DNA of 64,000 bases from Cricetomys ansorgei (GCA_026225945.1 JAMJFZ010001657.1:3258001-3322000); one strand, 5' to 3'. Positions 1 through 13,086 are shown, counted from the first letter of the stretch. Notes: generated by a model not told the origin, from the sequence alone. Translations and numbers: made by a program.

Positions 1-529
1 TTATTGCCCCAAATCAAAGCTGTTGGAACAGCTGAAGAATGAGATCATGTGAGCATTCTGAGTGCTTGTAAGAAAACTCCCAAGAAAACAAGAGTCTTGT
101 GACCTCAGTTTCTTCAAAATGTTCTTGGAATGTGTTTTCATGCTCCTCCCAGAGGTAGCGGGTAGGAGTGTTTACTTCAGCTGTTGTTACTCGTGTCGCT
201 AGGGAAAAACGTGCTTTGCTGGTCCTTGTGATTGAACACTTTACTCACGTGATTCTTCTTATCTCTCAGTGTAGATTGCCTGATGCTCTGAACAAAGCTG
301 GCTATTGCATGAGACTTTAGTTTGCCTTGCTTATTGGCTCCATTCTCCCAGGCTCATGCTGCTGCCAATGCTGCCAACTAGAGCAGTAAGCAAAAGCCAC
401 TTTGCTCTCCAGCCTCTCACCCACTCCTGGTGCTTCTTAGGGTTCAGTCCACAGTCCCTAAACTCATGGTGTCCTTCCCCAGCAACCCTGATTCTTCTCA
501 CAAAGTCATCTCATATGCCAGTGTACATG

Positions 530-905
530 TGAGTGTGTCTGCACATGTGTTTGTGTGTGCCCAAGCATTCATGCATATACGTACATGTGCATATGTGTGT
601 TCATAGATGTGTGTGTGTGTGTGTGTGTATGTGTGCACACATGCACGCACAGGAGTATGTGTGCAAGTGCACAGGCCTGACTGCATGCATGTGCATAAAT
701 GTGCAATGGGACAGATATCTGTATATACAAGCGTATATGTGTGCCTATGCATAAGTGTATGTACATGTTTGTATGTGTTCATTTGCAGGCATATTATGAA
801 TATGCACATGTATGTGTGCATGTGCATAGGTCTGAATGCATGTATGTCCGTTCATATGTATGTGCACAAGCATGCACAAATGTGTGCATGTGTGTATGCA
901 GAGTT
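530..905. repeat. Degenerate TG/CA-rich repeat
   Basis: Alternating purine-pyrimidine sequence with a pure TG core near 608-628, surrounded by imperfect TGTGCA/CATGTG units. It opens several His/Cys/Thr-rich frames that are composition artefacts. Confidence 0.85.
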
Positions 906-2739
906 CATTGCAGAGATCTGAGATGAGTGCAGGCATGCTGTGCAGGCTTGGGATAGGTATGCAAAATTACAACAGGCTGCTAGGCAGACCTGGAGCTGGG
1001 GAAAGCGGGAAGAGAAGCTTTGCATTTACCTGACCAGGCCGACAGTTTGGGACTGAGGTGGGCTCTAAACACAGGAAGCTCTATACCCAGCCTCTGTCCC
1101 AGGGCCAAGGCTGTGGCTGCAGGCCGGGCAGCCTGTGTGGTGTTAATGGAGACCCACCTCCCTGACCTCCTCCACTGATGTGGGCTGGTAGTACATCTCT
1201 GGACAGCAGCCATAGGTCTTCGCCCAGTTTTGAAACTGGACCCCTTTGTGTCCATGGACCTGTACCAGGAAGAAAGCCAGGTCTCAGCAGGTGGGCAGCC
1301 ACTCTGTCCTAATTGTATGCTGTCACATCACCAACCCCACACCCACCCCACCATCACAAGGTGGGAGGAAATGGCCACGGTGCAGAGCCCCAGCTCCATT
1401 TGGCCACCACTGTTCTTGGGTCAGGGCCACTAGGAAGATCAAACGGCTCTAGCTGCTCTGAAGCTGGCAGCCCACACAGGGCCTCCTGATGTTATCTTGT
1501 GATCCCTCCAGATTAGACTGATGGAATTCCGCCCATTCTGAGACCAAGGGGATGGACAGGGTCAAAGATAAGGATGGAGCCTGATAAACTAGGACTCGGG
1601 TCAGACCCTGCTCCAGGCACATTCCTAGCAGATAGAGTGCAGTAGGGCTAACAGGCAAGGGCTGTAAGAGATGGCCCCTAAGGTGAGGGCTGGGATCTGG
1701 CTTCTCTAGAAGGAAAGGGGTGTGTCTCGGAGGCTCCATGGCAGTATCATCGTGTCCTGCGATCTGGGAATCAGAATCCTGTTATCTGTAAGCCTCTGTA
1801 TGGCCAGACACTGCTGGGTCTCTTGTGTGTCATATCTTATTAGAACTTACAGTGATGTCACAAAATAGATGATATTAGGCCTCTTTCAGCTGCCATAATT
1901 AAGGCTCAAACAGATAGTGTCTTCCCTAAGCTTGCACAGAGGCTCAATGAACGTGTTAAGAATCTTCCTCTCCCATTCTCTTCTAACACCCCAACAGTTC
2001 CCCAAGTCCACTTGGAGGGTCCCCATGGCCCCTCCCATGGCTGCAGCCTTGGCCCCACTTTACCCTCCCACACTCAGCTCACAGTTGCAGCCTGGACACA
2101 GGCGGCTGGATCTGTAGGTTACATCAAGGGCCCCTATCATTCCTACCATGGTTCCAGTGGTCGGTGGTGTCAGATGACTTGATCTGAAGCTGTCCCAAAG
2201 GAAGTCGAAAAGTCGAACAATGCCCTAGGCAGCAGGTGCAGTGGTCAGACAACTTCAGCACTGTGTTACCTCGGGGAGAATGAGGCTGGTTGTTTAGCCA
2301 CTCATACTAAGGGTTTGGGGCAAAAGCAGGTAAACAGTTCTGAACAGGCTCCTCCTCTTGCAAGATCCTGGCCATCCCTGCAAACAGCAGCTAGGCCCTG
2401 CCCCCTGCCTGGGAGCCACAAGAAAAGTTGAAAGATGGAGATTCAACCACATCTGCTGTGCTCCAGAAACCCCACTGCCTGAGCTCGGAGCCCAGTCCGG
2501 GGGTTCTGAGTCAAAGGGCACCAGCTCCCACTCCCAGGCTCAGAACTAGGCGGGCTGCCCAGATGACAGAGCCTGCCTCACAGGCCCTTCAAACCCAGGT
2601 ACCTATGCAGCCCTTGTACTGAGCCCTCCAGACAGCCTTCCACTCCCACACTGACCCGTGGTGTTTGGGGAGGGGACTGCTGAGAGAAGCAGACACTTAG
2701 AGGCGTTTTGGTTAAAAATCAGATTCATTTGGGTCCTGT

Positions 2740-3285
2740 ATTAGGGTTCTCTAGAGAAACAGAACTTATAGACTGAATCTCTCTCTGTATATATAAAAGT
2801 GGGATTTATTGGAACGACTTACAGGCTGTAGTCCACGTAACCCAAAAACGGCTGGCTGTGAACAGAAAGTCCAAGGATCCAGTAGTTGTTCAGCCCAAGA
2901 GGCTGGGTGTCTCAGCTGGCCTTCAGCACATGCTGAAGAAGTAGCACATGCCAGTGAAGGAGTGGGTGCGCTAGCAAGGTGAGGGCAAGCAGACAAGGAA
3001 CGAAAACTTTCTTCCGGGTTCTCATAGAGGCTTCCATCTAAAGGTGTGGCCCAGATTCAATGGGCGGCTTCCCACCTCAAGATTTGGATTTAAGGCCTGC
3101 TTCTTCCCATCTCAACATCCAGATTATAGGTGTGTGTCTTCCTGTTTCAAAGGTCTGGCCTAGAAGTGGATTCGCCCACTTTAAACCAAGCAAAAATAAT
3201 CCCTCACAGATAATGGCTACCATTTCTAGATTGTAGTCCATTCCAGATGTAGTCAAGCTGGCAACCAAGAATGGCCATCGCAGGT
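2740..3285. repeat. Rodent dispersed repeat, family not assigned
   Basis: Opens with the common rodent motif TTAGGGTTCTCTAGAGAAAC and closes with a segment resembling the often-seen CAAGTTGACAACC end. I recognise the pattern as an old interspersed repeat but cannot place it in a family without a library search. Confidence 0.55.
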
Positions 3286-3520
3286 CCACGGGGTAACTAA
3301 AAGCAGGATGGGAACCTGACACCTCTGCCTTCATTTTGTGTCTCGCCTTTACTGAAGGCATGGACTTAAGTCATTGTTCTTAGAGTCATCTTGGATTCTA
3401 AGAACAGCAAAACTTTGCTGTCCAAACCACTGTCCAAATTAGGGCAATTATCCAATCATCCATGAAGGTGAGGCTGTGCTCTAGAACGCAAGGACACCTC
3501 CCTCCCTCACTACCCCCACT

Positions 3521-3610
3521 CTGTGTGTGTGTGTGTGTGTGTGTGTCTGAGAGAGAGAGACAGACAGAGACAGAGAGAAAGAGAGACAGAGACAGGGACA
3601 GAGACAGAGA
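3521..3610. repeat. (GT)n followed by (GA)n microsatellite
   Basis: A pure GT run near 3522-3547 passes into GA/CAGA repeats up to about 3610, directly abutting a reversed B2 fragment. Confidence 0.9.
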
Positions 3611-3697
3611 TCTGCCATGTGGCTGCTGGGAATTGAGCTCAGGACCTCTGGAAGAACAGCCAGTGCTCTTAACTGTTGAGCCATCCCTCCAGCTCTA
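3610..3697 (-). repeat. B2 SINE fragment
   Basis: The reverse complement reads as the B2 head: GGCTCAACAGTTAAGAGCAC, then the conserved segment ending in CCCAGCAGCCACATGG. The B2 tail is missing on the left, where the GA/GT microsatellite starts. Confidence 0.8.
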
Positions 3698-3805
3698 ATC
3701 TCTTGCCAACAATACCTTACTGAGATAAGGATGGACAGGGTCACACCTTCAGAAGGGCTATCTAATTATACACACCTCTTACAGTCTATCAAAGTCAAAA
3801 GCTCA

Positions 3806-3912
3806 GCTAGGCAGTGGTGGCACACGCCTTTAATCCCAGCACTCCGGAGACAGAGGCAGGCAGATCTCCGAGTCCAAGGCCAGCCTGGTCTACAGTGCGA
3901 GTTCCAGCCAGT
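3806..3912 (+). repeat. B1 SINE, 3' truncated
   Basis: Shows the B1 signature CACACGCCTTTAATCCCAGC followed by GAGGCAGGCAGATC and GGCCAGCCTGGTCTACA. It loses similarity soon after the GAGTTCCAG segment. Confidence 0.85.
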
Positions 3913-6394
3913 ACCCACACTACAGATGTGGGATCTCTGTGAAACTGGGACCTCACTCTGGCTTAAAAAATCCCACTTCTCATGATTTCCGTTAAGTGAA
4001 ATCAGACAAGACCCACAGAACATAATGTACAAGACAGGCAGAAATAACGTGATGGATTCTTGAGATTGGGTGAGATTGGGCAACCATCAAGGAACCACTG
4101 CAGAGGAGGAAAACACTCTTAGGAGATGGACAGTGGCCACAGGGACCACTGTGCTGACCCATCGTATTTAGGTATTGATATTATTTCTTAAGAGTTCTCA
4201 GATAGACTGCTTTCCTGAGAGATGGTGTTCTGCCAGGTGATTGACAGGTCCATTTGAAGTAACTTTTAAGGGCAGAGGCAATGGTGTTCCTTTGTTCTTT
4301 ACTAGAAAGTCTTGGCTAGATAGGTACCTCGTGACCTTTAAGGCAGTTCAGAATGTCCTGTTTATGTCCAAAACCAGAGAAACACTCATGTTCCATTTTT
4401 TTTGACCAGTTTATCAAAGTCCTGAAGTTTTAAAAGCTGCTGCTGAGGAAGGGGGTCCCAAGGACGGATAGACAAGCCTAGGTTGTTGCCCTGCTCCTAA
4501 AAGCCCCAGTTATATCATTTGCCCCCCAAACCCAGTTCCTCCAACTTCAGGCCAACTTCTTCTTCCTCCCTCATCCACAACTTCTCTTTCAGCAGGAGTT
4601 AGGTCTAAATCTTCCCTTTTTCATGCGTTTTGGGTTTTCTGGGTCTAGTGCCATGGCAGAGGCCTGGGAAATCTCACAGGCTGGATCTGTTCATGGGTTC
4701 CCTGCCTCCTCCGCCCAGGATCTCAGGAGCTGGCTCCCGGGTAGAAGCTTTCTGGCTGTGGCCCTACAGCGGGACACTCCCTATCCCACGGAAGTCAGTC
4801 ATATCAATGGCATAATTTCTTTTATTGAAAAATAAAATGAAACTACATATAAAAGGAAAATAAACATCAGCAAAGAATGGTGTACATTACTTATCTCGAT
4901 TTGTGCTGTCATCCCCGTGTGATCGAGAGTCAGGGTTTATTGTTTATTTCTTCCTATAGGAAAGACTCAGCTTAATAACTGCTGAGGCTTAATTTTTTTT
5001 CAAACATTCATTGATAAGGAAATCAATGTTAATGGTCCAGGGTTCACCAAAGGGCTGGAGTCACGACCACTTCTCTCCTAGACTTGCTTACCCAGGAGAA
5101 CAACATCTTTCATAGTGTACACACTCTGTAACTGAACACATCTCCTTGGAACAGTCTGCTTTCACTGTGCACATTATGAAGGGAGTTTAGTGCTTTGGGG
5201 GTCTGTGGGTGGCACTCCTGGTAGCAATGAAACTATTCTAAAGAGAGACACTTGTACCCTCTCCTTGACAAGTGGGCTATTGGAACAAAGAACCCCAAGG
5301 AACTGAAATTCTCCCGGGGAATCTCATGCTGGGGGAAAGAGAAGGCTGAAGTTCAGTGCCAGCCAGGAGAAAAACTTGTCTCCCAAGATGAGTTTTCACA
5401 CAGTTCTGCCATCTTGTAAGTCCACTTTTCTCGAAATCAGGCTGTTACGTCATATGGTCTGACAGCAAGTTTTGAGGTTCAGCCTTGCCCGTAGTGACTC
5501 CATTTTGTAAGTAGCAGTTGGCTCCATTTTGAGGCTGGAGGATGTCTGCACCACGGTGGACATATCAACAACAGCGTGGATCCAGCCCTAGCTGAGCATC
5601 TGGGACAAGTGACTTACTGCCAAAAGCAGAAATACCATCATCTTATACATGTATCCAAGTGCATTGGGACCAGATGAGCACATGAGTGTATTCAAAACAT
5701 ATTAATAAAACCAAGCCCGAGAACCTTTTGAACATGCCAGACTGAGAAAAGGGTGCAGCTTCCCTGGGCCCCATGGAGATGGTTAAAACCCCAGTGACCT
5801 GTCGCCTGACCATCCAGGGCATGCATCAAGGGACCCACAGTCAAACAACTCCTGTCTGTCCTAGGGACTTCAACTCAGGTCAGTATCCACCAAGATACGG
5901 TCTATTTGAATTGCTGCCCATCCCTCACCTGGCCCCAGTTCTGCCTGTTGCCTCTACAGCCTCTAGCACACATTGCTTCTGCAGCTCAGCGCTCACCTTG
6001 CAGCCTGGCCCTATGGCTCTTTGAAAGCGGCAGCAACAACAGCCACAGACCTGAAGTCTGATTTGTTGCCTTATTCCTAAGGCTATTCTCTCGGCAGTCC
6101 TACCGGTTTCTGTATCTCGTTCCTTTTTGAAGTTATTCCGGCTCTGCTGGGACTTCTTCAGGCCTCCCTAACCATAACTTACACCAAATACATGTGTAAA
6201 CCTATAGAAACAGATACATTTACTGTGTGGTGTGAAATGTGTGATCTAAGAGTTAGTGTTTGGAACTAAGCAAAAGAAAATTATCACCAACAAAATTAAC
6301 ACTCCTTGTGGATTTACTGTTACTCGATGCGTTCTGATGTTGTAGGAAGACATGTAAGTTTGCCTGTGCCTCTGGTATCATGTGCTCATGACAA

Positions 6395-6657
6395 CCTTAT
6401 AGGGGACCCGGCCATATGATGGGTCGGTAATGAACAAGGCTACACTATGACTAGGACTGCTTAGTCATGTGACTTCTTGCCTTCTGCCTCCTATTTAAAT
6501 CCAAATCTTCAGCACGCAGAAGATGGACCCGGGAGATCACTGTACCTCTTTGTTTTATGTACCAGTGTGGCTATATGAACTAAGTCTCATTTGCTTGCCT
6601 CTTACCGTTACCTGTCTCTTTAATTGGCTTTTTGAGGACAAGCGGCGGAGTCTAGCA
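6395..6657 (+). repeat. Possible LTR remnant
   Basis: Has a promoter-like CCTATTTAAATCC box, a following transcribed-looking segment and a terminal TTTTGAGGACAAGCGGCGG stretch, a layout reminiscent of an endogenous retroviral LTR. No target duplication or partner LTR was found, and the family is unknown. The preceding stretch (5480-5560), with two CTCCATTTTG motifs, may belong to the same kind of element. Confidence 0.3.
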
Positions 6658-6887
6658 TGTTAGGTCTGCCAGAGCTGGGCTGGGCTTTGACCTCAACAAC
6701 TCTGACATCCTATGATTAGTGCTTCTGTGCCCCCACTCAGTCAGCTCATCCTCTTTACAGCATGCTGTGAGGATCCCAGTTGCCTGGATCTCAGGCCGAG
6801 GTAGGAAAGAGGTCCCTACAGTATTCCATGCCACCCAGAGTTGATTTCCTTCTGAACTAGGACAGCAGATGAAGGCCAGGAGCACGT

Positions 6888-6902
6888 GTGTGTGTGTGTG
6901 CG

Positions 6903-6950
<48 letters not shown>
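6888..6950. repeat. (GT)n then (CA)n microsatellite
   Basis: A GT run switches to a long CA run through GCGCACGCACAC, giving an imperfect inverted dinucleotide tract. Confidence 0.95.
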
Positions 6951-6951
<1 letters not shown>

Positions 6952-7203
6952 ATAAAGCCACCAAATTGTAATGAATACACATGGAGCTTCCCAGAAATGC
7001 TCTTTCTGTGAATTACAGGAACAAAGAATTGCTTCTGACTTTGGAATTTTGAGAGAATCCCAAATAGTCACACTGTGTGCTGATTTGGTTTACCTTCCCA
7101 GTTTGCCAGCAAGGTCATGGAAACAGAGCTCCTTCTGAAAAGTATTTGAATCCTAACCCAGTCATTTAAGAAAGCAAGACATTATGTTTTAGTTAGAAAA
7201 TGC

Positions 7204-7345
7204 CACCAGGTGGTGGTGGTACATGCCTTTAATCCAAGTACTCGGAGGCAAAGGCAAGAACTCTAGATGAGTTCAAGGCCAGCCTGATCTACAAAGTGAG
7301 TTCTAGGACAGCCAGGACTACCTAGAAAACTGTCTCAAAACCAAA
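7204..7345 (+). repeat. B1 SINE
   Basis: Full-length B1: GGTACATGCCTTTAATCC at the start, then GTTCAAGGCCAGCCTGATCT and an A-rich tail after CTGTCTCAAAACC. Confidence 0.9.
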
Positions 7346-7370
7346 CCAAACAAAAACAAAACAGTTTATA

Positions 7371-7510
7371 GCTGGGAGGTGATGGTACACGCCTTTAATC
7401 CCCAAACTGGGGAAGCAGAGGCAGGCAGATCTCTGAGTTCAAGGCCAGTCTAGTTTACAAAATGAGCTCCAGGACAGCCAGAGTTACACAAAGAAATGCT
7501 GTCTTAGAAA
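7371..7510 (+). repeat. B1 SINE
   Basis: Second B1 directly after the previous one: GGTACACGCCTTTAATCCCC, GAGGCAGGCAGATCTCTG and AGCTCCAGGACAGCCAGAG, with an A-rich tail. Confidence 0.9.
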
Positions 7511-7540
7511 ACAAAAACAAACAATCCTTCTGACTTTCTT

Positions 7541-7735
7541 GGGAGGCTGTGGTTAAAAGTCCTGGCTGTTCTCCCAGAAGACATTGGTTCAATTCCCAGC
7601 ACCCACAGGGCAGCTCACATCTTGTAACTCCATCTTCAGGGGATCTGACACTTTTACACAGAAATTCATGTAGGCAAGACACCAATGCATATGAAATAAA
7701 ATTAAATAAATTATTAAAAAAAGAAAGAAAAAGAA
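7541..7735 (+). repeat. B2 SINE
   Basis: Contains TTCAATTCCCAGCACCCACA and the B2 middle, then the tail GAAATAAAATTAAATAAA. The 5' end (GGCTGTGGTTAAAAGTCC) is diverged. It completes a B1-B1-B2 cluster. Confidence 0.85.
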
Positions 7736-8284
7736 AGTGCATTTACTGCTCTTGGGGTCCAAAACAAGCACTACAAAGGAACGTCGCTGGCAAGCTGGGA
7801 CAATGAATGGCTCAGATTCGAAGGCTCTCTCACCTGCTGCCTTTTCACCCTGCCTCAAACTGAGTCACAAAACCCACAATTCCCTTCTCCAAGCCTGTCA
7901 CAGAAGCCCTTTTATCCCAAAGCAAGCCTTAAGAAAGTCATTCTCTTCTGCTTTCTCCCTGGAAAACCTCCAATCCAGAGATGCCAGCTCCGTACCTGGG
8001 AGAGTGGCTCAGAAGATTGAAGAGACCTCCGTGCCGGGTTCCCATCCCCCTCAGTTTATTACCTGAGTGTAGTCCCTTCTGTTCAAATTTCTGCCACACT
8101 GCTTGTTCTTTATTGAGCCGAAGCATAACAACAGGTCTCTTCTGGGTCTTCAGGTCTCTCTTAAGGCTCCCATGTTATCATGGATTGACATCCAGAAATA
8201 AAACAATTCCCTTGATAAAACATGCCACAAGGCAGATTAACTGATGGCAGAGAATTGGAATGTTGCAGGTTGGGAGGCAAATGT

Positions 8285-8565
8285 ATTGTGTGTGTGTGTA
8301 CACATGTATGCACATGCCTGTAGAATGCAGAGGACAACATTGATTCCATCTGGAGGAATGCTGTCCACTCCCTTCCAGACAGAATCTCTTACTGTCTGGT
8401 GCTCACTGAAGCTGGCCGGCCAGTGAGCTCTAGGGATCTGCCTATCTGCCTATCTAAAGGCTGGGATTACAAGAACATGCTACCACGCCTGGATTTTTAC
8501 GGTGGGTACTAGAGATCAAATTCAGGTCTTCGGCAAACACTTCACTTGTTCAGTCATCTCCTTAG
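8285..8565 (-). repeat. B3-type SINE
   Basis: The minus-strand reading shows the B3 pattern; on the plus strand the landmarks are AGAGGACAACATTGATTCC, GGATTACAAGAACATGC and a final CACTTGTTCAGTCATCTCC. Diverged. Confidence 0.65.
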
Positions 8566-8786
8566 ATCTTGGGCTGTTTTGGGCTCTCTGAATATCCATT
8601 TAGTGTCCACCTCTGTGTGTGACTTAGCATCCTTGTGGCTGTTAGGTTAATTATTTTGAAATGTACAAACAGACCCCCAAACAGCCCAAAGGCTAAAAAT
8701 GTTATCAGAAGTCTGTAACAGGTTTCCTGTGTTTGCTGTAACTGCCTACCCAATCTTACCACTGATATATTTAGACTGTGTCCTAG

Positions 8787-8960
8787 CTGGGCTGTTGTGG
8801 TACACGCCTTTAATCCTACCACTCTGGAGGCAGAGGCAGATGAATCTCTGAGTTTGAGGCCTGCCTGGTCTACAGAGCAAGTTCCAGGGTTCCAGAACAA
8901 GCAGGGCTATTCAGAGAAACCCAGTCTCAAAAAACAATCACAAAAACAAAATAAAACAAC
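8787..8960 (+). repeat. B1 SINE
   Basis: GGTACACGCCTTTAATCC start, GGCCTGCCTGGTCTACAGAG core, CAGTCTCAAAAAACAATC tail, followed by an A-rich stretch. Confidence 0.85.
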
Positions 8961-9047
8961 AAACAAAAAACAAAAACAAAAAAGTAGAATGTATTCTAAT
9001 TTATGATTCTTCTTTATTCTGTTCCTATAAAAACTTTACAAAACTAC

Positions 9048-9185
9048 TCCGAGCATGGTGGTACATGGCTTTAATCGAAGCCCTCAGGAGGTAGAGGCAG
9101 GTGAATATGAGTTCTAGGCCAGCTTGGTCTATGTGGTGAGTCCCATGCTATCCAAGGTTACATAGCCAGACTTTGTCCAAACAAA
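9048..9185 (+). repeat. B1 SINE, diverged
   Basis: GAGCATGGTGGTACATGGC with later GTTCTAGGCCAGCTTGGTC; recognisable but older than its neighbour. Confidence 0.75.
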
Positions 9186-11219
9186 CTCCAAACCAAAACA
9201 AAGCTATAACCTCTTGGAACTTGGTATTTGAGCTTGAATCTGTGTTCCCAAGTCACTTGTATTTGGCTTGTGAATAAACTCTTATTCTCGTTCAGGTGAT
9301 GGTTGGTTTTTTGTTGCGTTGATAATTTATAAAACATACCTGCCATACTTTTCTCTTACTAGACTGTCCTGTGTTATAGATGCTCAAGCCATGCTCCTTA
9401 CGGGAGGTGAGGTGAATAATTATGCTCTCGGAGGACGCCGGGTTTTAAGGAAAGTATCTGCAGCTGGTCCTGGGATAGCAGGAGGGATCCAAACACATGC
9501 ATCAGACAATCAACTTAAAAAGAGGAAAGGTTTGCTCCAGCTCACAGTTTGGGGTTGTAAGCCGTGACTGCTTCAAAACCAACTGGTCCCTTTGGTGACA
9601 CATGTGCTGCAGATGGGGTGTCGTTGCAGGCCTGTCCCCTGTGACCAGAGTACCTTCCATTTGGGCTCATATCCTAATTTGTCACGGCTTCCAAATGACA
9701 CCAACTTAGAGACTTTAATGTACTTAGACAGGGGACATTTAAGACGCAAACTACAGCCACATGTGCAAAGCTATGTAGTGACAGTGGTTGAGCCCTTGTT
9801 TAGTTTGGTACCTTGTGCCTCTTGAGAGCTCTGGATTAGCGCCATGGGAGCAGGGAAGGAGTGGGGGCATTGATAACCCTCCACCCCATGCTGGATCTGC
9901 AGTTGCAGATTTTTGACGAAAGCCGTGACGGCTTGTTAATTACATCTGTAAGATCCGATTCCAACAGAGAATCAATGGATGCCTTCTGCAAGGTGATGAA
10001 TGCCAGGCAAGAAATAGCAATGGGTGGCTGTAGATTCTCAGTGATGGATGAGAAAATGAGAGCCAGCCCAGCCTATGGGTCAACCTCGGGCAGGACTCTT
10101 ATTTATTGAGAGCCGACCTCACCCCAGAAGCTGCTGCTGTTGATGATTAGCTCAGTCAGTATCTGGGGCCCTGCAGAGGCCTCCGCAGAGCTCTGATCAC
10201 ACATGGTGCTTAGGAGAGTCAACAGATGCCAAGAGTCGGTAAGATGCACAGAGCGCACGCGGGTAAACAGTTCTGCCGGCTCACATGAAAGTCCGTCGTG
10301 CCGACAGGGAGAGGGTGGAAAGGTGAGGGCCAGAACAGAAGATAAAAGGGCTTGTGCGCCTGGGTACGTGCCAGCGGGTATCATCTGATTGGAGTTATCA
10401 AAGGGGAAGGCTGCACTTTCACAATGACAAGCGTCCTGACCGCTCCTTCTGTGCTCCAGAGCCCAGAGTTAAAGAATGGCCTTTAGACCCTAACACACAC
10501 AGCGCAAGACCCAGTACTGACTCATGACCTGTCACCTTAGCTCTCCAAGGCCTGGGTTGGGTTGTCATCTGTCACATGGGGTTTGTTAAGGGTTGAAAGG
10601 GCCTCTGCATGGTTCTCACCGTGACACCCATTTGTGACTGGCTTTAGGCATGCTAACCCCGGGTGGCTATCATCATCATCTTCCTCACTGTCTTTAGAAT
10701 TGTCACACCGCATCGTAATTGCCTAGATCTGGTCTGGTGCCCTCACCACCCTGCTACTGTCTCAAGGACTCACACTGTGTCTCATCCAGTTTTATTCCCA
10801 CTGCTGAAGCAGAGCAAACGAAGGAATCCATCAGAGGCGGGATGGATGGGAGGGAGAAAGGAAGACAAGGGGAAAGGAGAAGAAACATGACGTGATGCTT
10901 GGGGACTTCTATTTTCCTGCCCACAACGAGAGCACATTCCCACAAGTCCAGCAGACTCACATCCGAAATGATCTGAGAAATGAGCTTTGCCACAAAGCCC
11001 ATGGGACAAAGTCGCCATCTCCACAGCCATCCCTGGGGGTGAATGGGAGGATTCCAAGACTCTGGGGGCTTTATTTCCGAGTGCTCTCTGAGGTGTGGAG
11101 GAATGAGAGCCCCTAAGATACAACTCCAGATAGGATGTCGTGAAGGGAACCCTCCTTCGGACTCATCGGAATGACGAGTGTTCTTTGCAACCATCCCTCT
11201 TTTTGCTCTCTCTTCAACC

Positions 11220-11227
11220 TGACGTCA
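11220..11227. promoter_or_regulatory. Perfect CRE palindrome (TGACGTCA), no gene nearby
   Basis: An exact eight-base CREB/CREM/ATF site. No adjacent gene is recognised, so function is doubtful. Confidence 0.25.
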
Positions 11228-11269
11228 CAGACTTCAGAAGGAAATGTCTTGTCTAGCTTTGTTTCCTGC

Positions 11270-11760
11270 TAGTGAGATAAAATACCCTGACAAAAGCAGC
11301 TGAATGAGGGGAAGTGTATTTGGCTTACAGTTCCAGGTTATGGTCTATGTAACCTGGGAAGCAAAGTTGCGGCTGCAGGGACCTGTAGTCGCATCATAGT
11401 CAGGAGCAGAGAGAAGGAACACATGCACGAAATTTAGTGCTCAGGGGCCTTCTCCACTCCTATGCAGTCCAGCACCCAAACTCAGGGAATGGTGCCGCCC
11501 ACAGTGAGCATATCCTCCCACCTGTGGCATTGTCTCTCTGGGGCTCCTCTGGCACAGCTGAAGGGATACCATCCAATGGAGGTCTCAGTATCTGTATGCC
11601 CTTATGACTCTCTGCTGTTCAGCCAATCAGAGAGAGAGAGAGAGAGAGAGAGAGAAGCATGGAGAATCAGACTCAGAGTGGCTCTGAAAGGACCCAAGGT
11701 GCTCAGATGCCACCTGCTACTTCCTGACTGCGCTGCCTCCTGCTCCCCACAGCAGCACTA
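11270..11760 (-). repeat. Rodent dispersed repeat, family not assigned
   Basis: Begins AAAATACCCTGACAAAAGC and continues GTATTTGGCTTACAGTTCC, a sequence type seen at many rodent loci. It appears interrupted by a GA microsatellite near 11633-11656. The same family seems present at 26490 and, in the other orientation, at 34040, 51790 and 60170. Confidence 0.55.
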
Positions 11761-11871
11761 AGCCCTTTCCTGGGCAAAGCCTCTCAAGCTGAGATGTGAC
11801 AAGTGCCTCTGTCAAGGTCAGGCAGATTATAAGTGGCAACACTGGGTGTGAAAATGCCAGATTTCAGCTTG

Positions 11872-12008
11872 GTGTGGTGATACACGCCTTGAATCCTGAC
11901 ACTTGGGTCGGGAGGGAGAGGCAGGCAGATATCTGTGAATTCAAGGCCAGTCTGGTCTACAGAGTGAGTTCCAGGACTACACAGAGAAACCCTGTCTCGA
12001 AAAACAAA
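11872..12008 (+). repeat. B1 SINE
   Basis: Well conserved: GGCAGGCAGATATCTGTGAA, GGCCAGTCTGGTCTACAGAG and a CCCTGTCTCGAAAAAC end. Confidence 0.92.
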
Positions 12009-12013
12009 ACAAA

Positions 12014-12200
12014 GACCCTGGAGAGATGGCTCAGTGGTTAAGAGCACTGACTGACCTTCCAGAAATCCTGAGTTTAATTCCCAGCACCCACATGGTGGCT
12101 CACAACCGTCTATAATGGGATCAGGTGCCCGCTTCTGGAATGCAGGGGTACATGCAGATAGAGCACTCATATAAAATAAACAAAAGAAAATGAAGAAAGA
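12014..12200 (+). repeat. B2 SINE
   Basis: GGAGAGATGGCTCAGTGGTT at the start, carrying the tRNA-like pol III promoter region, then CACATGGTGGCTCACAACC and an ATATAAAATAAAC tail. It sits immediately behind a B1. Confidence 0.92.
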
Positions 12201-12715
12201 AAAGAAAATGCCAGATTTCAAACTCACTGTATCGGGTTCTTTTCTCCATAATGTAACTGCACCAGCATAAAAAATATGAAAATAATTTGTAAAGGGTTTT
12301 TGTCCCCTTGAAGGTACGAAGATGACACTCATGATAACGAAAGCCTTGTGAGTAGGAAAGCACAGAGAAGCCCTTGTAAAATGTGCTCTTGACTGTGTAG
12401 TGCAATGGAAATAAAGGACCCTCAACAGAGGATCAGTGCAGTTAATCATGGTCCATTTCAGTCCTCAACCACCATGTGGCCTTGGAAAGGAATGAGATAA
12501 ATCTCTACTCCTAGCAGGAAGTTTGCTCAAGAGCCATCAAATAAAAACGCAATGTGAAGCCAGTTTGCATAATAGTTAAAGAGGTACGCTCCATGCTGAC
12601 ACACATACTCAATTAAAAACAAATTTGAGAAAATCTTGGGAAGCACCGATTACTATTACGTGGAGCTCCTAATGGGTGGCTAGAGATGTAACCTTGTACT
12701 TTTTGAAGCTCAGCT

Positions 12716-12876
12716 TCCTCCCTCTTTCTTCCTTTCTCCCCCTTTTGTTCTTTTCCTTCCTCCCTCCTTCCCTTCCTCCCTCCTTGCCTCCCTCCCTCCC
12801 TCCCTTCCTTCCTTCCTCCCTTCCTCCCTTCCTCCCTCCCTCCCTCCCTTCCTCCTTCCCTTTCTTCCTTCCTAAG
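12716..12876. repeat. (TTCC)n/(CCCT)n polypyrimidine tract
   Basis: About 160 bases almost purely C and T, in TCCC/TTCC units. The complementary purine strand could form triplex structures. Confidence 0.92.
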
Positions 12877-13086
12877 ACAAGCAAATCTCTACAAAAGAAG
12901 CCATTAGCTGTGTCTCTAATGTCCAGCTCTCTCTTCGGCCTGAAGGAGATGCTGTCTCCAGAGGTTGGGGAAGGTTTAACCCTTCGAGGTGGAAGGGCTC
13001 CCTTTTGGGTGTGAGGATTCCCTTCAGTCAGGTAGCACCTTCTCCCTCGACCACTGCCGACATCCTTTCCCACATCGCTTCTCTAG

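Noticed and set aside
498..936. Several overlapping His/Thr/Cys-rich small frames
   Set aside because: Artefacts of the TG/CA-rich repeat.
1..1100. First exon of Gulo, expected on this side by mouse gene order
   Set aside because: No frame with recognisable gulonolactone oxidase sequence was found in the left end.
11784..12449. 221-codon open frame on the minus strand
   Set aside because: It runs antisense through a B1 and a B2 SINE; the peptide is typical of translated repeats.
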